Shown in pieces: positions 14,801 through 26,566 of a stretch of 64,000 bases of DNA. Under the pieces are notes generated by a model. That model was not told the origin of the DNA, did no database searches, and saw only the letters and a program-made list of their open reading frames with translations. The stretch is from positions 15,964,788 to 16,028,787 of the forward strand of contig NC_092020.1 in the NCBI RefSeq assembly GCF_042242105.1, in the 5' to 3' direction. Position 1 is the first letter of the stretch. Each line of letters opens with the position of its first letter. Position numbers and translations under genes: made by a program. The stretch is from Pempheris klunzingeri (taxonomy: Eukaryota > Chordata > Actinopteri > Acropomatiformes > Pempheridae).

Positions 14801-15966
14801 AGTACTTATATTGAGTGTTACTCACCAAAACACAGTGTGTGAATCCTCAAGGTTGAGATCATTTCCTCCCTCATAAAACAATAGACAAACAGATTTTTAA
14901 AAAATATTTTCAGTCATGTTTTGTTTACATCAGTGTTAGCATGTTTGCAGTCGTCTTCTTCTCTGCCTTTTTAGTGCAGTGCTGCATTTCTTAGGTGTGT
15001 TACCGCCACCTGTCGACCACTGGAGTAGTGTAAAAAAAAAAAAGCTGCTCCTTTGCTCCACTAATGATCAGAAACTCCACCGGATACCTTTAACCTTTCT
15101 TATTGAGCTGTGATTGTGTGACCCTGGTCATTGTATGCTGTAGCATTGACAGGGTTCATACAAGGTCTTGAAATAATTTTAACTGTCATGTTTTCAAGGT
15201 TATAAATATGCCTGTATTTGCATATACTCCTTGGAACGTGCTTGATTTTCAACTCAACTTTCAACTTCAACTGGTGTTTCATTTTCAAAGTCACTCATGT
15301 AAACCAAAAATGTTTTAATATTTGAAATGAAACAATCCCAGTTAATATGAGCAGCAGGTAAAACAAACAAAGCGACAATATGCACATTAATTGCTGTGGG
15401 CATAAATTTAGATGATTAAGGCTTTGAGAGTCTGGAATTTTTTGGTTTAGGTACCTTGAAAGGTAAAAAAAGTGTCGTACACCTCTTTAAGACTTTCCTC
15501 AAATGGGACTAAAGGGACTCCAAACAAAGAGTATGGCAACAGCGGTGCCACATAGTGTATTTCTATCTCTGGCAATATGTCCACTTATTCTGTGCAATAA
15601 TCCACTGCTCTAAAAACTGTGCCTTGACTGCATAATTGTATTGTCTACACTGTAGGAGGTAACATTTGTATTAACTCTCCAGGTTTTATTAATCTTTTCT
15701 TTTTCTATTTTGATTTATTTTTTAACATTAAGCTCCGTTTATATTGCTTTTATATTGCCTGCCACAATGACTTTCTCTGTACTTGCTTAGTGACAATACA
15801 TGAATGTTGATCTTGGCGGTGGCCTCACTCCTCCTGCCTGCTCTGGGTGGCGTTTGTGTTGCAGGTGGAGGTGATGGAGGGCTGCCTGCAGTGCCCCGAG
15901 TCAGGACGTGAGTTCCCAATCTCCAGAGGAATCCCCAACATGCTGCTGAACGAAGACGAGGCGTAG
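11886..15966 (+). CDS. trmt112: Multifunctional methyltransferase subunit TRM112-like protein, complete
   Basis: TRMT112 is a small zinc-binding activator that holds several methyltransferases in stable, active form: TRMT11 and ALKBH8 (tRNA), BUD23 and METTL5 (18S rRNA) and N6AMT1 (eRF1). Four exons, 11886-11960, 12737-12838, 13875-13967 and 15865-15966, join in phase to 123 residues, close to the 125 of human. The start MKLLTHNML matches the family start. The signature segments EFNPQFV.RMIPK.EW, NEEFLK and [26 protein letters not shown] are intact; the last is the Trm112p hallmark with its conserved cysteine. The protein ends NEDEA. AATAAA at 16234 ends the transcript about 270 bases after the stop. 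It lies 2.7 kb downstream of atg2a on the same strand; both genes lie on human 11q13. No abnormality is seen. Confidence 0.97.
14090..14315 (+). repeat. Dispersed repeat, 'CTGACCAACAGTCCAAAA / ATTAATTATC' family, copy 1 (trmt112 intron 3)
   Basis: Carries TTTAAAATGTCC, GTCTGACCAACAGTCCAAAATTT, AACAGAGAAAAACAGTAAATTC and a closing CATTAATTATCAGAATAG. This order recurs in the copies near 35905, 46008 and 63727. The full-length family in other fish is flanked by ATTAATCGATTA-type sequence. No coding capacity. Confidence 0.6.
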
Positions 15967-16233
15967 ACGGCCGCTGATGGACATCGACGGCTCTCACACA
16001 CAACCTCAATCAGACGGGACTGTGGGTGTTCGTAGAGAGAGGAGAGACAGGCTGGACTGGAGAAAAGAGGCCACGCTGTTTGGTTGATTATAGTTATGAC
16101 ATTTAAGCGGCCGATGCTGCCAATGGAGGAAAAAGATTTGAAGAATAACAGATGGAAATGTTCCCCTGAGCGTAACCCCCAGTGGTTTTATCTGTATTTA
16201 TTTTTATAAGTGTTCTGGCTCTTTTTCTTTTTC

Positions 16234-16239
16234 AATAAA
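16234..16239 (+). terminator. trmt112 polyadenylation signal AATAAA
   Basis: Canonical AATAAA about 270 bases downstream of the trmt112 stop, followed within about 20 bases by a T/G-rich stretch (CTGATTTCCGTG). It defines a compact 3' UTR. Confidence 0.75.
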
Positions 16240-17227
16240 ACTGTCCTGATTTCCGTGACGGCCAAAATCGCTTTAGGTTTTTGTGGAAAATATGGATTGA
16301 CTTATATTAAAGACAAGCTAAAATATAACCCCAGAGACGAGTGAGCGGCAGGCTCTGAACCCCATCTCGCCCTCTCTCAGGGTTTAAGAAAGTGCTGAGG
16401 GCCAGATGACGTGGCAGTGGCTTGTCTATATTTGGCTTTGAGGAAAAGAAGCAGAAAAAGCAGGCAGGCCAGAAGTTGTTTTTGAGGAAGTTACTCTTTT
16501 TTTCCTCCTTTATGCCTCATATTACAGCGCACACACATATGACACCCCACCTGGGCGGGCTCCTGTGCTCTGAGCTGCCTCACAATGCGTCTGATCTTTT
16601 TAAATTCACTGAAAGAAAGAGTTGTAGTCCCTAAAGATAAATTAAGCTCTTTTCATTCATTTCTGGCTGTCTGAGATGGTTCAGCAGCAGCAGCCGTCGT
16701 CATGTTGGAACAGGAGCCTGTTTGTTCGCTGGTGGCGCTATCATTTTTAGAAACGTTGCCAGGACAGACGATGAAGGGGGGGGTTTGCCCTGACCAGAAG
16801 CCTCGAGGCAGCCTGAGTCTCTCCTACCTTTCCCTTCTACTTACAGCAATTACAGGCCTGCACCCGCAACTATAATAACGGTATAATGGGATGGCAGCAG
16901 AGCAGCAATAAAAGCCACCCCTGACAGATTAACAGTCCTCTCCAAGTTCTGAGCTGTAATTAACAATGAGACCGGAGAGGAACGGAGGGGAAAGAAAGGA
17001 CCCAGATTGAAAGCTGGAAAAGATAAAGATAAAAAGGGATGGGCTGTGTGGTGATTTAATGACATTAGGATAAGCCTTCAGCTATCCCCATGAATAAGGT
17101 GGAAATTACACGAAGATCCTCATGAAAGCTGCATTTTCAAATCACTGGAATGGACTTGCACGTCTTACCTTCCAGTTGATCATTTTGACATGTAAAGATC
17201 TAGTTTTATTTATTTATAGAAGTGAGC

Positions 17228-17490
17228 TTTGTGGCTTATAACTGATGATCAGTTAGCTTAGCTTAGCAAAAAGACTGGAAAAATGTTAGCCAGGTAACAA
17301 AATCCATCTTCCAGCACCTACAAATCTCACTAATTAACATGTGAGAACGCATTTTGTTTAATATGTCCAAAACAAAACCCACACAAAAAGGCACAGTTCA
17401 CTATATCTATGCACAGATATATGCTTGACTTTTTCTTAACTGGGACTAGTAACTTCCTGGAGGATCAACTGGTGTCCTAAACCGTCTTAA
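17228..17490 (+). repeat. Dispersed percomorph repeat ('TTAGCTTAGC' family), forward copy
   Basis: Contains CAGTTAGCTTAGCTTAGCAA, AGACTGGAAA, GCCAGGTAACAAAATCCATC, CCAGCACCTACAAATCTCAC and TAATTAACATGTGAGAACGC, then CTTCCTGGAGGATCAACTGG. This is the same order as the widespread percomorph repeat also found near 3917 and 24980. Confidence 0.7.
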
Positions 17491-17807
17491 ACTGCAAATT
17501 TGTTTCTTTACACTTAATTTTTTGTACACAATAAAACCCCCCCAGAATTATTCAGCTATAGAAGTGTTGATTTTACTGGTATGTGGACTTTTTTACAGAG
17601 CTAGACCAGCTGCTCCCAGTGTTTGTGCTAAACTAATGCAGACATGAGAGTGGAAAAGAATCAATCTCCTCATCAAGCTCTCCAGAAGAACGTGGATTAA
17701 CCAAAATGTCAACTTCTTCCTGTAAACCTGGTGTGTCCTCTGGGGATGTTTACCTGCAGAGAGAGAGAGACGGTGGTGAGAGCATTTTTGTGGAAAGAGA
17801 AATGGCA

Positions 17808-17809
<2 letters not shown>

Positions 17810-17840
<31 letters not shown>
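17810..17840 (+). repeat. (GT)n microsatellite
   Basis: Uninterrupted GT run of about 31 bases in the spacer before the TGF-beta gene. Confidence 0.95.
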
Positions 17841-17843
<3 letters not shown>

Positions 17844-19144
17844 GTGAGTGGAAGATGGCCCTTGCCTACATAATCACACACTCACTTTGGTGGCACCCCA
17901 CCTCCTCCTCCTCCTCTCACATCCAGTCCCTCCTTCCTCTCCCTCTGTCTCGGGTGCAGTCTCTCCCAGAGGATCTGCACATTAATGGAGTCCCATCATG
18001 CAGCAGGTCTGAGTGTTTTTAGCAGAGCTCTCCGGCTGGAGCTCATTTAAACCGGGAGATCTCTAAATTACTCTAAAGTTTCCTCTTTTTTTTAATTCCC
18101 AGCACAAGGACTTCTTTCATATATATTTTTCTGCGTCATGTCTTTTTATGTCGTCTGACTTTTTCCGTGTTTTGATGTTTATATGAGGGGGATTAACAGG
18201 CCCACCATGGTTTTTCCAACATAAATCAACATTTTTTTCCTCAGTTTTAGTGCAGGCTGCTTTCTGTTTACCTATAACAGTGAATGGGAGGATCTCATTG
18301 GGTTTTTTTTTTTTTTTTTTTTAAAGCTGTAACTAGATTTTCTGGACACGGGCATGGGCCAGTTTTTCTCTCCACAGATGGAGGAGAAATCACGGGGACC
18401 CCGCTGCCTCGGATGAAGTGAGCAGCTCCGGTTTGTGTTTGGAGGATTTGCGACATGGGCTGAGCTCCTGCGGTGACTCGTTTTTCCTGAGAGCTGTTGA
18501 ATTATCCGAGGATGGACGACGGAAACCGGAGACGGATAAAACTCTAACTCATCGGTTAGACTGTCACTACATAGCTTCACCTTCACGAGATAACACCTGA
18601 GCTTTTGTGCGCACCAGGTTGGAGTGAAAGCGTCTGCCAACTTTCCAATCACTAAATTAGAGGTTTTTACAGTGGAGTTTGGTTGTGTGTGATACCAATT
18701 GGAGGGGAGAAGCTGCTGCTCTTGTACTGAAATGTTCCTTTTTAGATTTAATAATTTAAATTTAGACTAATGAATAAATGACAACCGTCTTTGTGTGTGT
18801 TGTGTTAAAATATGCAGGCACGTATGAACGATGTTACAAAAGTACCTTAGCAGAATAAATGTAAAGTCAGCAGATGTGGTTTTCCTTTTCCGCAGAAAGT
18901 GGTTTTGACCAAAATAGCCTGTTATAACTGGATATTGGATTTTTAAATTTTTTTTTTTTATTTAAGTGCGCTTTGGGGGCATTGGTTTGACTCTCAGTTT
19001 TGAATTTTACGCACACATTTCTTCATGCTCGGTTTGGACACTCTGCTTTAGTCTCAGTCCGCCACAGGGGCCCTAATTGTTTGAGCTGGTTTCCTCCGCG
19101 GCCGTGCAGGGAGGCTCTCCGTCCCTCCGTCTCCTCTCCGGACC

Positions 19145-21916
19145 ATGTGGCTCCCCCGCCTCGCGCTGCTGCTGCTGCTGCTCCGGTTCTCCGGTGTGTT
19201 GCTCGTGGAGGGGCTCAACACGTGCCAGTCCATCAACCTGGACAGGCAGAAGTCCCGGCGCATCGAGGCGGTCCGCGGGCAGATCCTCAGCAAGCTACGC
19301 ATCCGCAGCCCGCCGGACGAGGACGAGGACCCGCCGTCCAGCCCCGTGCCCCCGGAGGTCATGCTGCTCTACAACAGCACGCGGGAGTTGCAGAAGGAGC
19401 GCGCGCGCCTGGCCGAGTCCGCGTGCGAGCGCGAGAGCAGCGAAGAGGACTATTACGCCAAAGAGGTGCAGAGGATCGACATGCTGCCCCCCCGCACCGA
19501 CACGAGTGAGTGCATGTGGGATGCGAGAGGGTCCTCAAGGTGTGGTCCGGGGTCTCTGAGGGGGTCACTACAGAAAAGAGAGACTTTATTTAGGGGAAAT
19601 TTACTTGTTACAGCTTCAGAGGAGGCAGAACGTGTTAGTAGCAGAATCTGTGCAAAAACAAGGGATATGACAAAATATAAAAACAAATGCAAATGTAGAA
19701 ATATGAGAGAGAAAATCTATATGATTTACATACGTGTGTATTGCACAGGATGTTGTGAGTGTGGCACACCTACCAGATATGATCTCATGTTATTTTTTTT
19801 AGCTTTTTCCTTCTTAAATAAAGCAAATATTCAGTATTCAGATCCTACTTAGGTAATAATATTAATATGTGAAAGCACTGCACTACACTCAGGTAACAGC
19901 ACGACAGTGTGAGCAGCAAAGTTTTTTAATAGCTTAAATATGGTTAAGTTGCTGATCCACTGATGTATAAACACCACTTAATGTGTCTGGTGCAGGTGGC
20001 TCTTTATATTGTTGTAAAGCAGGGAGACTGTTGGGAGCTTCTAATAAAATGGAAGCAGTGGTGTTTGGGCAACTGAGGAAGATGTGGTGGAGAAAGTGAA
20101 GTTATCATGTGTTATCCTGCTCTTCTCCTTCAACAGCTCCTGCAGATGAACCCTTGAGCACGGCACTTGACTCTGATGCCTTCAGAGACGCTTTATTGTG
20201 GCTAAGTCACGGCTCTTATGTGGGAGATTTTAAGATTAATGACACTGGATACTGGATGGAACATAATTACATAACCATCTAGTTGGGAGGTGAACAGAAA
20301 ACCCCACAAACGCATATATTAAACATAAGACCAGACACATTTACTCACAATGCCCAAACCTGTAATTTAGTTCCGAGACACTCATCAGCAGTAATTATGT
20401 CCGAGACAATGCATCACAGCACTGTTTTGACCAAAAGTATAAATACAACATTGTCGAAGAAGGCATGAGATGTTGTTGGATCCTTAGTCATCCTTTGCGC
20501 TCTGTGTTTCTTCTTCCAGACGCCCTACAGCCAGCAGCCCCCAACCCACATTACAGAGTCGTCCACTTCGACGTCAGTGGAGTCGACCTGACCAACAGCA
20601 CCCTGGTCAAGGCTGAGTTCAGGATCTTCAGAGCTCCCAACCCGCAGGCCCGGGCCTCAGAGCAGAGAGTGGAGATCTATCAGGTAAACGGTCTGACATT
20701 AATTCACCTGTTCATCTCTCTGACTGCAGCAGAACCAGCAGACTAATGAGTAATTAGCTGTATCATTAACAGACAATTTGATTTCCATGTCTTTTTAAAC
20801 TTTGCCATCCAAATAAGCACATTTGTCCCCATTTATGAAGGAGACACTTAAAGGATAGCTCCTGTATTCTTAAACCTGGGTTTTAACAGAGATAAAACTG
20901 TTTAAACCAAATGATACAAAGGCTGTTTCTGGTTAAAGCCACCAGACTTCACTGACAAAAACAGTAATTTTATTTTGAAGAACACAGGAATTAGTGGTCT
21001 ACTGCTGCTTTGATCTGTTACTTTGTTTGCGTTATTTTGTGACTTTGGTGCTGTGAAGATTCAGATTCAGATCAGATCTAACATTCTAAAACACCAGAGT
21101 CACAGCAACTAGACCAGCAACTCCTGTGTTCTTCGTTGTAAAAATGTGAGTGGAGTGGCTTTGAACTGGATCACATGATGGCTGTTTCTGATTAAGCAAT
21201 AATGATCCTCCAGGTCTGTCTCTGTAGGAATCCTTTCTCTGATGTTGTTTGAATAACAATCTGAGCCTGTCAGCGGCAAAAACAAGCACTTTTAGTGGTT
21301 GTACTTTGACAGGCACAATTGCCCCAAAGAATTACATTACAGTCTTTGTGTATCCTTCGCCTCCAGAACTTTTTGTACCTACCAGTCATTTCCAACCACA
21401 AATATGTAAAAATATAGCCCAGGTCTAAAATGATCCTTTAATCCATTTCTTTAAAATCACTTGAATCCTATTTTCCCCCTTTTTATTGTAAAAAAGCAGA
21501 TTCAGGAGTTGTTCACTTGTTTCTTTTTATTCTTTTTATAGCTATTTAAAAAATAATGTTCGTATGCATAAGGTATGACCAGGAATACTGTTTCAATTGG
21601 TTTTTTGTAGATTTATCCTCTCCAGGCTTCAGGCATCGGGACAACATAACTATTACGACCATAAATCTTCACCAATTATGTTCATATTTTGCCTTGAGGG
21701 AGGGGTTTTACACCTCTTAAAGAAAAATGGTGCCCTCAGGAAAGTGAGTGAACATAATTGAGATGCCTGATGAATGTTTTGCACTATGCCATTCATGTGT
21801 TGCATTGATATGAACTCTCTGCTCCCTTTGCTACCATGGAAATGATAATATTTACGAACTATTCTGACAGACTGTGTTAGACTGTTTATCTGTACATCAG
21901 CTCCATCACTGTCTCA

Positions 21917-21949
<33 letters not shown>

Positions 21950-22849
21950 TATGTCAGCTGCTGAGGCCAGATGAAGAGAGCACCTCCACTCAACGCTACA
22001 TCGACTCCCGCACCGTTCAGCCGAAGGCAAAGGGAGCTTGGATCTCTGTGGACGTCACTGAAACCATTAAGGACTGGGTGTCTGATCCAGGTTGGCCGTT
22101 TCCTCCACATAATGATCCATATGTACAGTGTTTGTGAACTTCTTCATCATTTGAGCACAACGTGTTGCCTTCTCTGTCTCCTTCTACTGATCAGAGAATA
22201 ATCTTGGCCTGAAGTTGGGCGTCCACTGTCCCTGCTGCACCTTCGTCCCTTCAACCAACAACATTGTTCCCAATAAGAGCGAGGAGCTGGAGGCTCTCTT
22301 TGCAGGTTTGTTGCAGCTTGTTTTGCTGCCTTTGTGTTTCATGCTCGTCAAGTCTTGTTATGTGTGTGTGTGTGTAGAGTTGATGACTAGAGCAGCGTCC
22401 TGGTCCAGACAAGTTGTTTCATGTCATTGACTGAGACGTACTGGAAAAGACGGGGATTTTAAATTCAGCCTGAGCACGATGCTTTAGACTTTTTGTAGGT
22501 GTGTGTTGTTTGTAGATGACTGGTCAGTGTGCAGCATGAGGTATTATTGACGATACATGTGGAAATCAGCTGTTGAGCTAACCACTACACATAAATAAAT
22601 AAACAAACATGATTGTGCCAAAGATTTGATGAATTAAACTAGTGAGGTGAAGGCTCAGGTTTACCCCAGTGGTTGCAGAGATCAGGAGTCCAAATTCAAC
22701 AGGTTGGCTGTATGTGGATTTGTAGGGGCGATAAAAGCACTTGAGGAAGATTTATCAGCGCAGCAATAATCCTGCAGGTCAGAACATAAAGCAGAGACTC
22801 TTCTGTAAGGCACCTGCAGGATGATTGATGAATCCTGAGGACATACTAT

Positions 22850-22889
<40 letters not shown>

Positions 22890-25432
22890 AATAATGGAGA
22901 AACTGTTCCTCCACACACTGTGAAACTATTGAATGTATGCGTCGCTTCATTTAGGCCCCAAATTACGGCACTTTCCTCAGCATTTACACTCAGCTGAGCC
23001 AAGTTTTTTTTTTTGTTTTTTTTTACCACTTGGAAAAAATTTCAACTTTTGATGCTGATGTCGGACAAGCAGAGTCTTGTTTCGAGCTCCTGTACTTCTA
23101 TAAGCCACAGAGACCCAGAGAACCATGAAGTCAGATACAAACAGTTCCTGGCTTATGAAACGACTATATCAGATATTTATTTCAGTTGGTGTATTGTACA
23201 ATCTGTTCAGCAGCAAATAAAAATTGTACAACTTCAAAATTCTCAGAGAACAAGAGCAGTTCCACCAATGAGTGATGAATCCTTCTCAGACAGTTTCATT
23301 TCAATAAATATTTTTCTTATTAATCATTACATGACCCCGCATGTTTACCCTGCGGCCCCTCGGGGTCCCGGCCCCCAGGTTGAGAACCACTGTATGAACT
23401 GTTACCCTGATTTCCTTAGGTGTGGACGATGAGCTTCTTCGTCAGATCAGAAAGCCCGGGCAGGTTAAAGGTCAGGCAGATTTCAGCACCAAGACACCAC
23501 ACCTCATCCTCACCGTACTGCCCAGTGACAGAGTGGACAACCCGGCCAAGAAGAACCGCAAGAAGAGGGCGGCCGCCACAGACACCACAACCTGCTCCCG
23601 GTAGGCCGCCAGCCAGCAGCCGTGTGTGTGTGTGTGGTTATGTGAGACTGACTGACAGGGCTGACATTCTTCCAGGGTTTGTAGTTTCATAACTCTGAAA
23701 TCTAGTTGTAGATCAGTTTTTTTCCCTCCAGACCCAAAACTCACTTTGGAGACGATTGTGTGGCAAAACTAACAAAATTGACCCTGTGTTTAGACTGCAG
23801 GCCAACGGGCGTGCAATGATTTATTTAGGCTACCTCACGCTGCAGGAGAAAACTCTGGCAGCCTTGTGTAGTCATTACCATGTGATGGCTGGTTCTTCGA
23901 TGGTGACCCGTTGTCATTTTCCCATGACCCAACTCGGACCTTAAAGAGCAGGATGGAAGTTGTAATATTTCTGTGTGCACGCTGTGTCTCTTTTCCGCGT
24001 GTCTCAGGAGCTCGGACCAGGGCTGCTGCCTGCGCTCGCTCTACATCGACTTCAGACGTGACCTCAACTGGAAGTGGATCCATGAGCCCAAAGGTTACAA
24101 AGCCAACTTCTGTGCAGGAAACTGTCCTTACCTCTGGAGTGCCAACAACCACTATAACATGGTGAGCTGGCAGCGGTCGGTACAGTGGTGGTGTTTTTCC
24201 AATTATCAGAACTCAGGAAATGTGTTTTTTGTTAATAATTTGAATGACTTCTCCATGTGGATACGCAGCCAAATTATATAAATAGAAATCATCTGTGATT
24301 CAATTAGAAAGAGTTGCTTCAGTCCAAACAAAAGCAACTTCTGAGAGTAACTCGTCTCCAGTAAAACACTCTGGTTTGGACCGAACTCCAATCAGCCTCC
24401 AGCCTGACTTCAATGTACAGAAACTTGATGAGAGTGACGTTGGCCATTAAATGAGCTTTAAGTGCATTGTTTGTGGTCACTTAACACCACAGTTAGCTCA
24501 GATTGGTTAACCCCACAACCATAAATGGGCTGTCACCTCACAGATGCCAGTTACAGAACGTATAGGCTTATGTAACACAGCCTGTTTGTCTCATCAGCTC
24601 AGCCTGCAGCCGGACTGACGCTAACAGAACCCTCTGATTTACTTTCTCTATGTCCTCTATTGTCATATAGATGTGCAGGACTTGCATTTTTATTTGACAC
24701 TGGAATTCGCTGCAATGAGACATTTTTCTGCAGTAAACAAATGCCTCTGTGGTTTTCTCACAATTTGAGTTTCTCAGTTCCAAGGTTTGACTGAGTTTTG
24801 CAGTTTTTGTTGTACATTTTAAAGTATTTGGCAGAGAAATAAAACACTCACAGACAGGAGTTAAAGGATATAGAGAATAATCAAAGACTCTAAAAAAAAA
24901 AGCTATGATGTTATCAAATTTGATTGGAGAGATCGATAGACGTCTTACTCCCTTTCTTGAGAAATTCAGTGCCACTCATGTCTGTATATGAAGCTACAGC
25001 AAGCAGCCGGTTAGCTTAGCCTAGCACAAAGACTGAAAAGAGGAGGACACACATTAATGTCTATGGGGAAACGGCTAACCTGAGGTCTGGTCGTCATGGT
25101 TATGGTGCCAGGCAACCTGCAGAGACTCTTAGTTCACTTGGCCAATAAGTCTGGGCACTAATTTAGATTTAGAAGTGTTAGAGGTTCAAAATCATGATGG
25201 GCGTCATCACTCATGGTAAGAAACTGATGTCTTTCAGGGTCTCTAACACCATTATTTCTTCTCCCTGGTTCAGATCCTGCCGCTGTACAACAAGCTGAAC
25301 CCCGAGGCCTCTGCCTCGCCCTGCTGTGTTCCTCAGGACCTGGAGCCCCTCACCATTATGTACTTCATAGGCCGCACGCCACGTGTTGAGCAACTCTCCA
25401 ATATGGTCGTCAAATCCTGCAAGTGCCGCTGA
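19145..25432 (+). CDS. tgfb6: Transforming growth factor beta proprotein, TGF-beta2 subclass (fish TGF-beta6), complete
   Basis: Secreted dimeric cytokine precursor: a latency peptide (LAP) followed by a mature ligand for TGF-beta type I/II receptors. Seven exons, 19145-19505, 20520-20683, 21958-22090, 22195-22305, 23420-23600, 24008-24161 and 25274-25432, join in phase to 420 residues. Residues 1-23 form a leucine-rich signal peptide. Cys27 (NTCQ) matches the LAP cysteine that pairs with LTBP. LAP landmarks are [22 protein letters not shown], the YYAKEV segment and [10 protein letters not shown] (231-234). No RGD is seen, as in TGFB2. The furin site NRKKR ends at 306. The mature 114 residues keep all nine cysteines (9, 17, 18, 46, 50, 79, 80, 111, 113) and end VVKSCKCR. 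The mature N-terminus is two residues longer than in TGFB2. Exon lengths 361/164/133/111/181/154/156+stop equal, from memory, those reported for sea bream TGF-beta6; databases may call it tgfb5 or tgfb2-like. Confidence 0.95.
21923..21949 (+). repeat. (TG)13 tract directly before a TGF-beta splice acceptor
   Basis: A TG run ends eight bases before exon 3 (21958) and takes the place of the usual pyrimidine tract; only TATGTCAG separates it from the exon. In RNA it is a UG repeat. Confidence 0.95.
22854..22887 (+). repeat. (CA)n microsatellite in TGF-beta intron 4
   Basis: CA run of about 34 bases between exons 22195-22305 and 23420-23600. Confidence 0.95.
23333..23392 (+). mobile_element. hAT-like transposon end remnant
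   Basis: GCGGCCCCTCGGGGTCCCGG followed by CCCCAGGTTGAGAACCACTG. The closing GGTTGAGAACCACTG is a familiar terminus of vertebrate hAT-type DNA elements. It ends 28 bases before TGF-beta exon 5, so the acceptor region of that exon is partly transposon-adjacent. Confidence 0.55.
24980..25110 (+). repeat. Dispersed percomorph repeat ('TTAGCTTAGC' family), short forward copy in TGF-beta intron 6
   Basis: Contains TATATGAAGCTACAGCAAGC, AGCCGGTTAGCTTAGCCTAG, CACAAAGACTG and GGGGAAACGGCTAACCTGAG, in the same order as the copies near 3917 and 17228. Confidence 0.7.
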
Positions 25433-26560
25433 GTTCAGAGGAAGAGGTGAGGGAGGCACAGAGGAGGAGAATGATTACAGGAGCAAAGTACAAACTGCTT
25501 CATTCAGGGGGATATAAAGAGGACAGAGGGATCCTTTGTTCATTAATCTTCGATGTCTGACCATCTTTAGCAGACTTCTGCGATGTTATATTTTCACACT
25601 ACCTGATTTCAAATATCAGGATTTAGCTCCCATTCTTTACAGGCATGAAAACTTCTCAGATCATCTTTCTCCAGTCTGGAACTTTCCGTTTGATATAGGA
25701 CACTGTAAATATGACCACATAACTGTATTAAACTTGGATATTAAAGGGGGTGCTGTGTGATTTGGCCATGTTTGGTCTCCATGAAAAGGATTCTTTTTAT
25801 CAGGATTTTGATTCCACCGCGGTCGTATATTCCTGCGGCCGTGGGCAGCGGAACGAACTAGACGTCTGCTTGTTTGCTTTAGGTTTGAAGGTGTTGATAG
25901 GACGGAGGCGGTGGGGAAAGGTTTGCAGACTGAGATCTTTAGGCGAGGGAGGCAGGGAGCAGATAGAAAAGAGAGAGAGAGAGAGGAGCTGTGTCCAAGC
26001 AGTGGCCCGGCCAGCTCTCTGCGGTCCTGGGCTGAAATCTGCCCGGCGTAAACAGGATGTGAAAGATTTCCAGACACCGACCCGACCACTCACGGAACGC
26101 TAGATTTAAATGCTCCCCTCATCTCCTCTGTCTCTCTCGCTCTCCCTCTCTGTTGCTCGAGGTTCTGGGATTTGTGGTGGGAGGAGAGAGGGAGAAAAGA
26201 GAGGCTTTGAAAATGAGACGTGGGATGATAGGGCTGTATTTGGAATGGCTACAAGTTTGGAAGGTGGTATTTTGCAGCCTTGGCAAATTTGTAACTATTT
26301 GGGTCTGGCTCAGACATTCAGTAATCATCATTCTCTGAATGCGTATTTATTATGTTATTGTAAAAAAGCTGTCGACTCATTGCTATTCCTGTGCCGTGAT
26401 TATGTTTCGTCACACCTATGTTTTACTATCAGTCTCACTGATACACTCACTCGCTTACACACACACACACTCACTCGCTTACACACACACACACACACAG
26501 TCTCTCTCTTCACCCAAGTATCCACATTGACCACTTTTGATAGAATGTCTAAATGCTGAA

Positions 26561-26566
26561 AATAAA
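26561..26566 (+). terminator. Candidate TGF-beta polyadenylation signal AATAAA
   Basis: First AATAAA on the plus strand downstream of the TGF-beta stop, 1.13 kb away. A later AATAAA near 29279 is an alternative for a longer 3' UTR. Use cannot be decided from sequence. Confidence 0.3.

Larger units (their letters stand above)
16240..19144. other. Spacer between trmt112 and the TGF-beta gene
   Basis: No exon of a recognisable protein. It holds a dispersed repeat (17228-17490), a (GT)n tract (17810-17840) and an A/T-rich stretch before the TGF-beta gene. The last few hundred bases should hold the TGF-beta promoter and 5' UTR. A TATTTAAG at 18959-18966 lies about 180 bases before the start codon and could serve as a TATA-like box, but nothing else supports it. 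Confidence 0.6.

Noticed and set aside
15728..16009. Minus-strand ORF of 93 codons
   Set aside because: Antisense of the last trmt112 exon, whose plus frame matches the Trm112p signature.
18272..18652. Minus-strand ORF of 126 codons
   Set aside because: Includes a poly-lysine from a poly-T tract; no domain, no conserved neighbour exon.
19000..19559. Overlapping plus- and minus-strand ORFs of 100-169 codons over TGF-beta exon 1
   Set aside because: GC-rich shadow frames of the signal peptide and LAP exon; only the frame starting at 19145 continues in phase into the next exons.
25536..26560. Several 60-149-codon ORFs downstream of the TGF-beta stop
   Set aside because: They overlap on both strands, have no conserved motif or plausible splice partner, and lie where the 3' UTR is expected.
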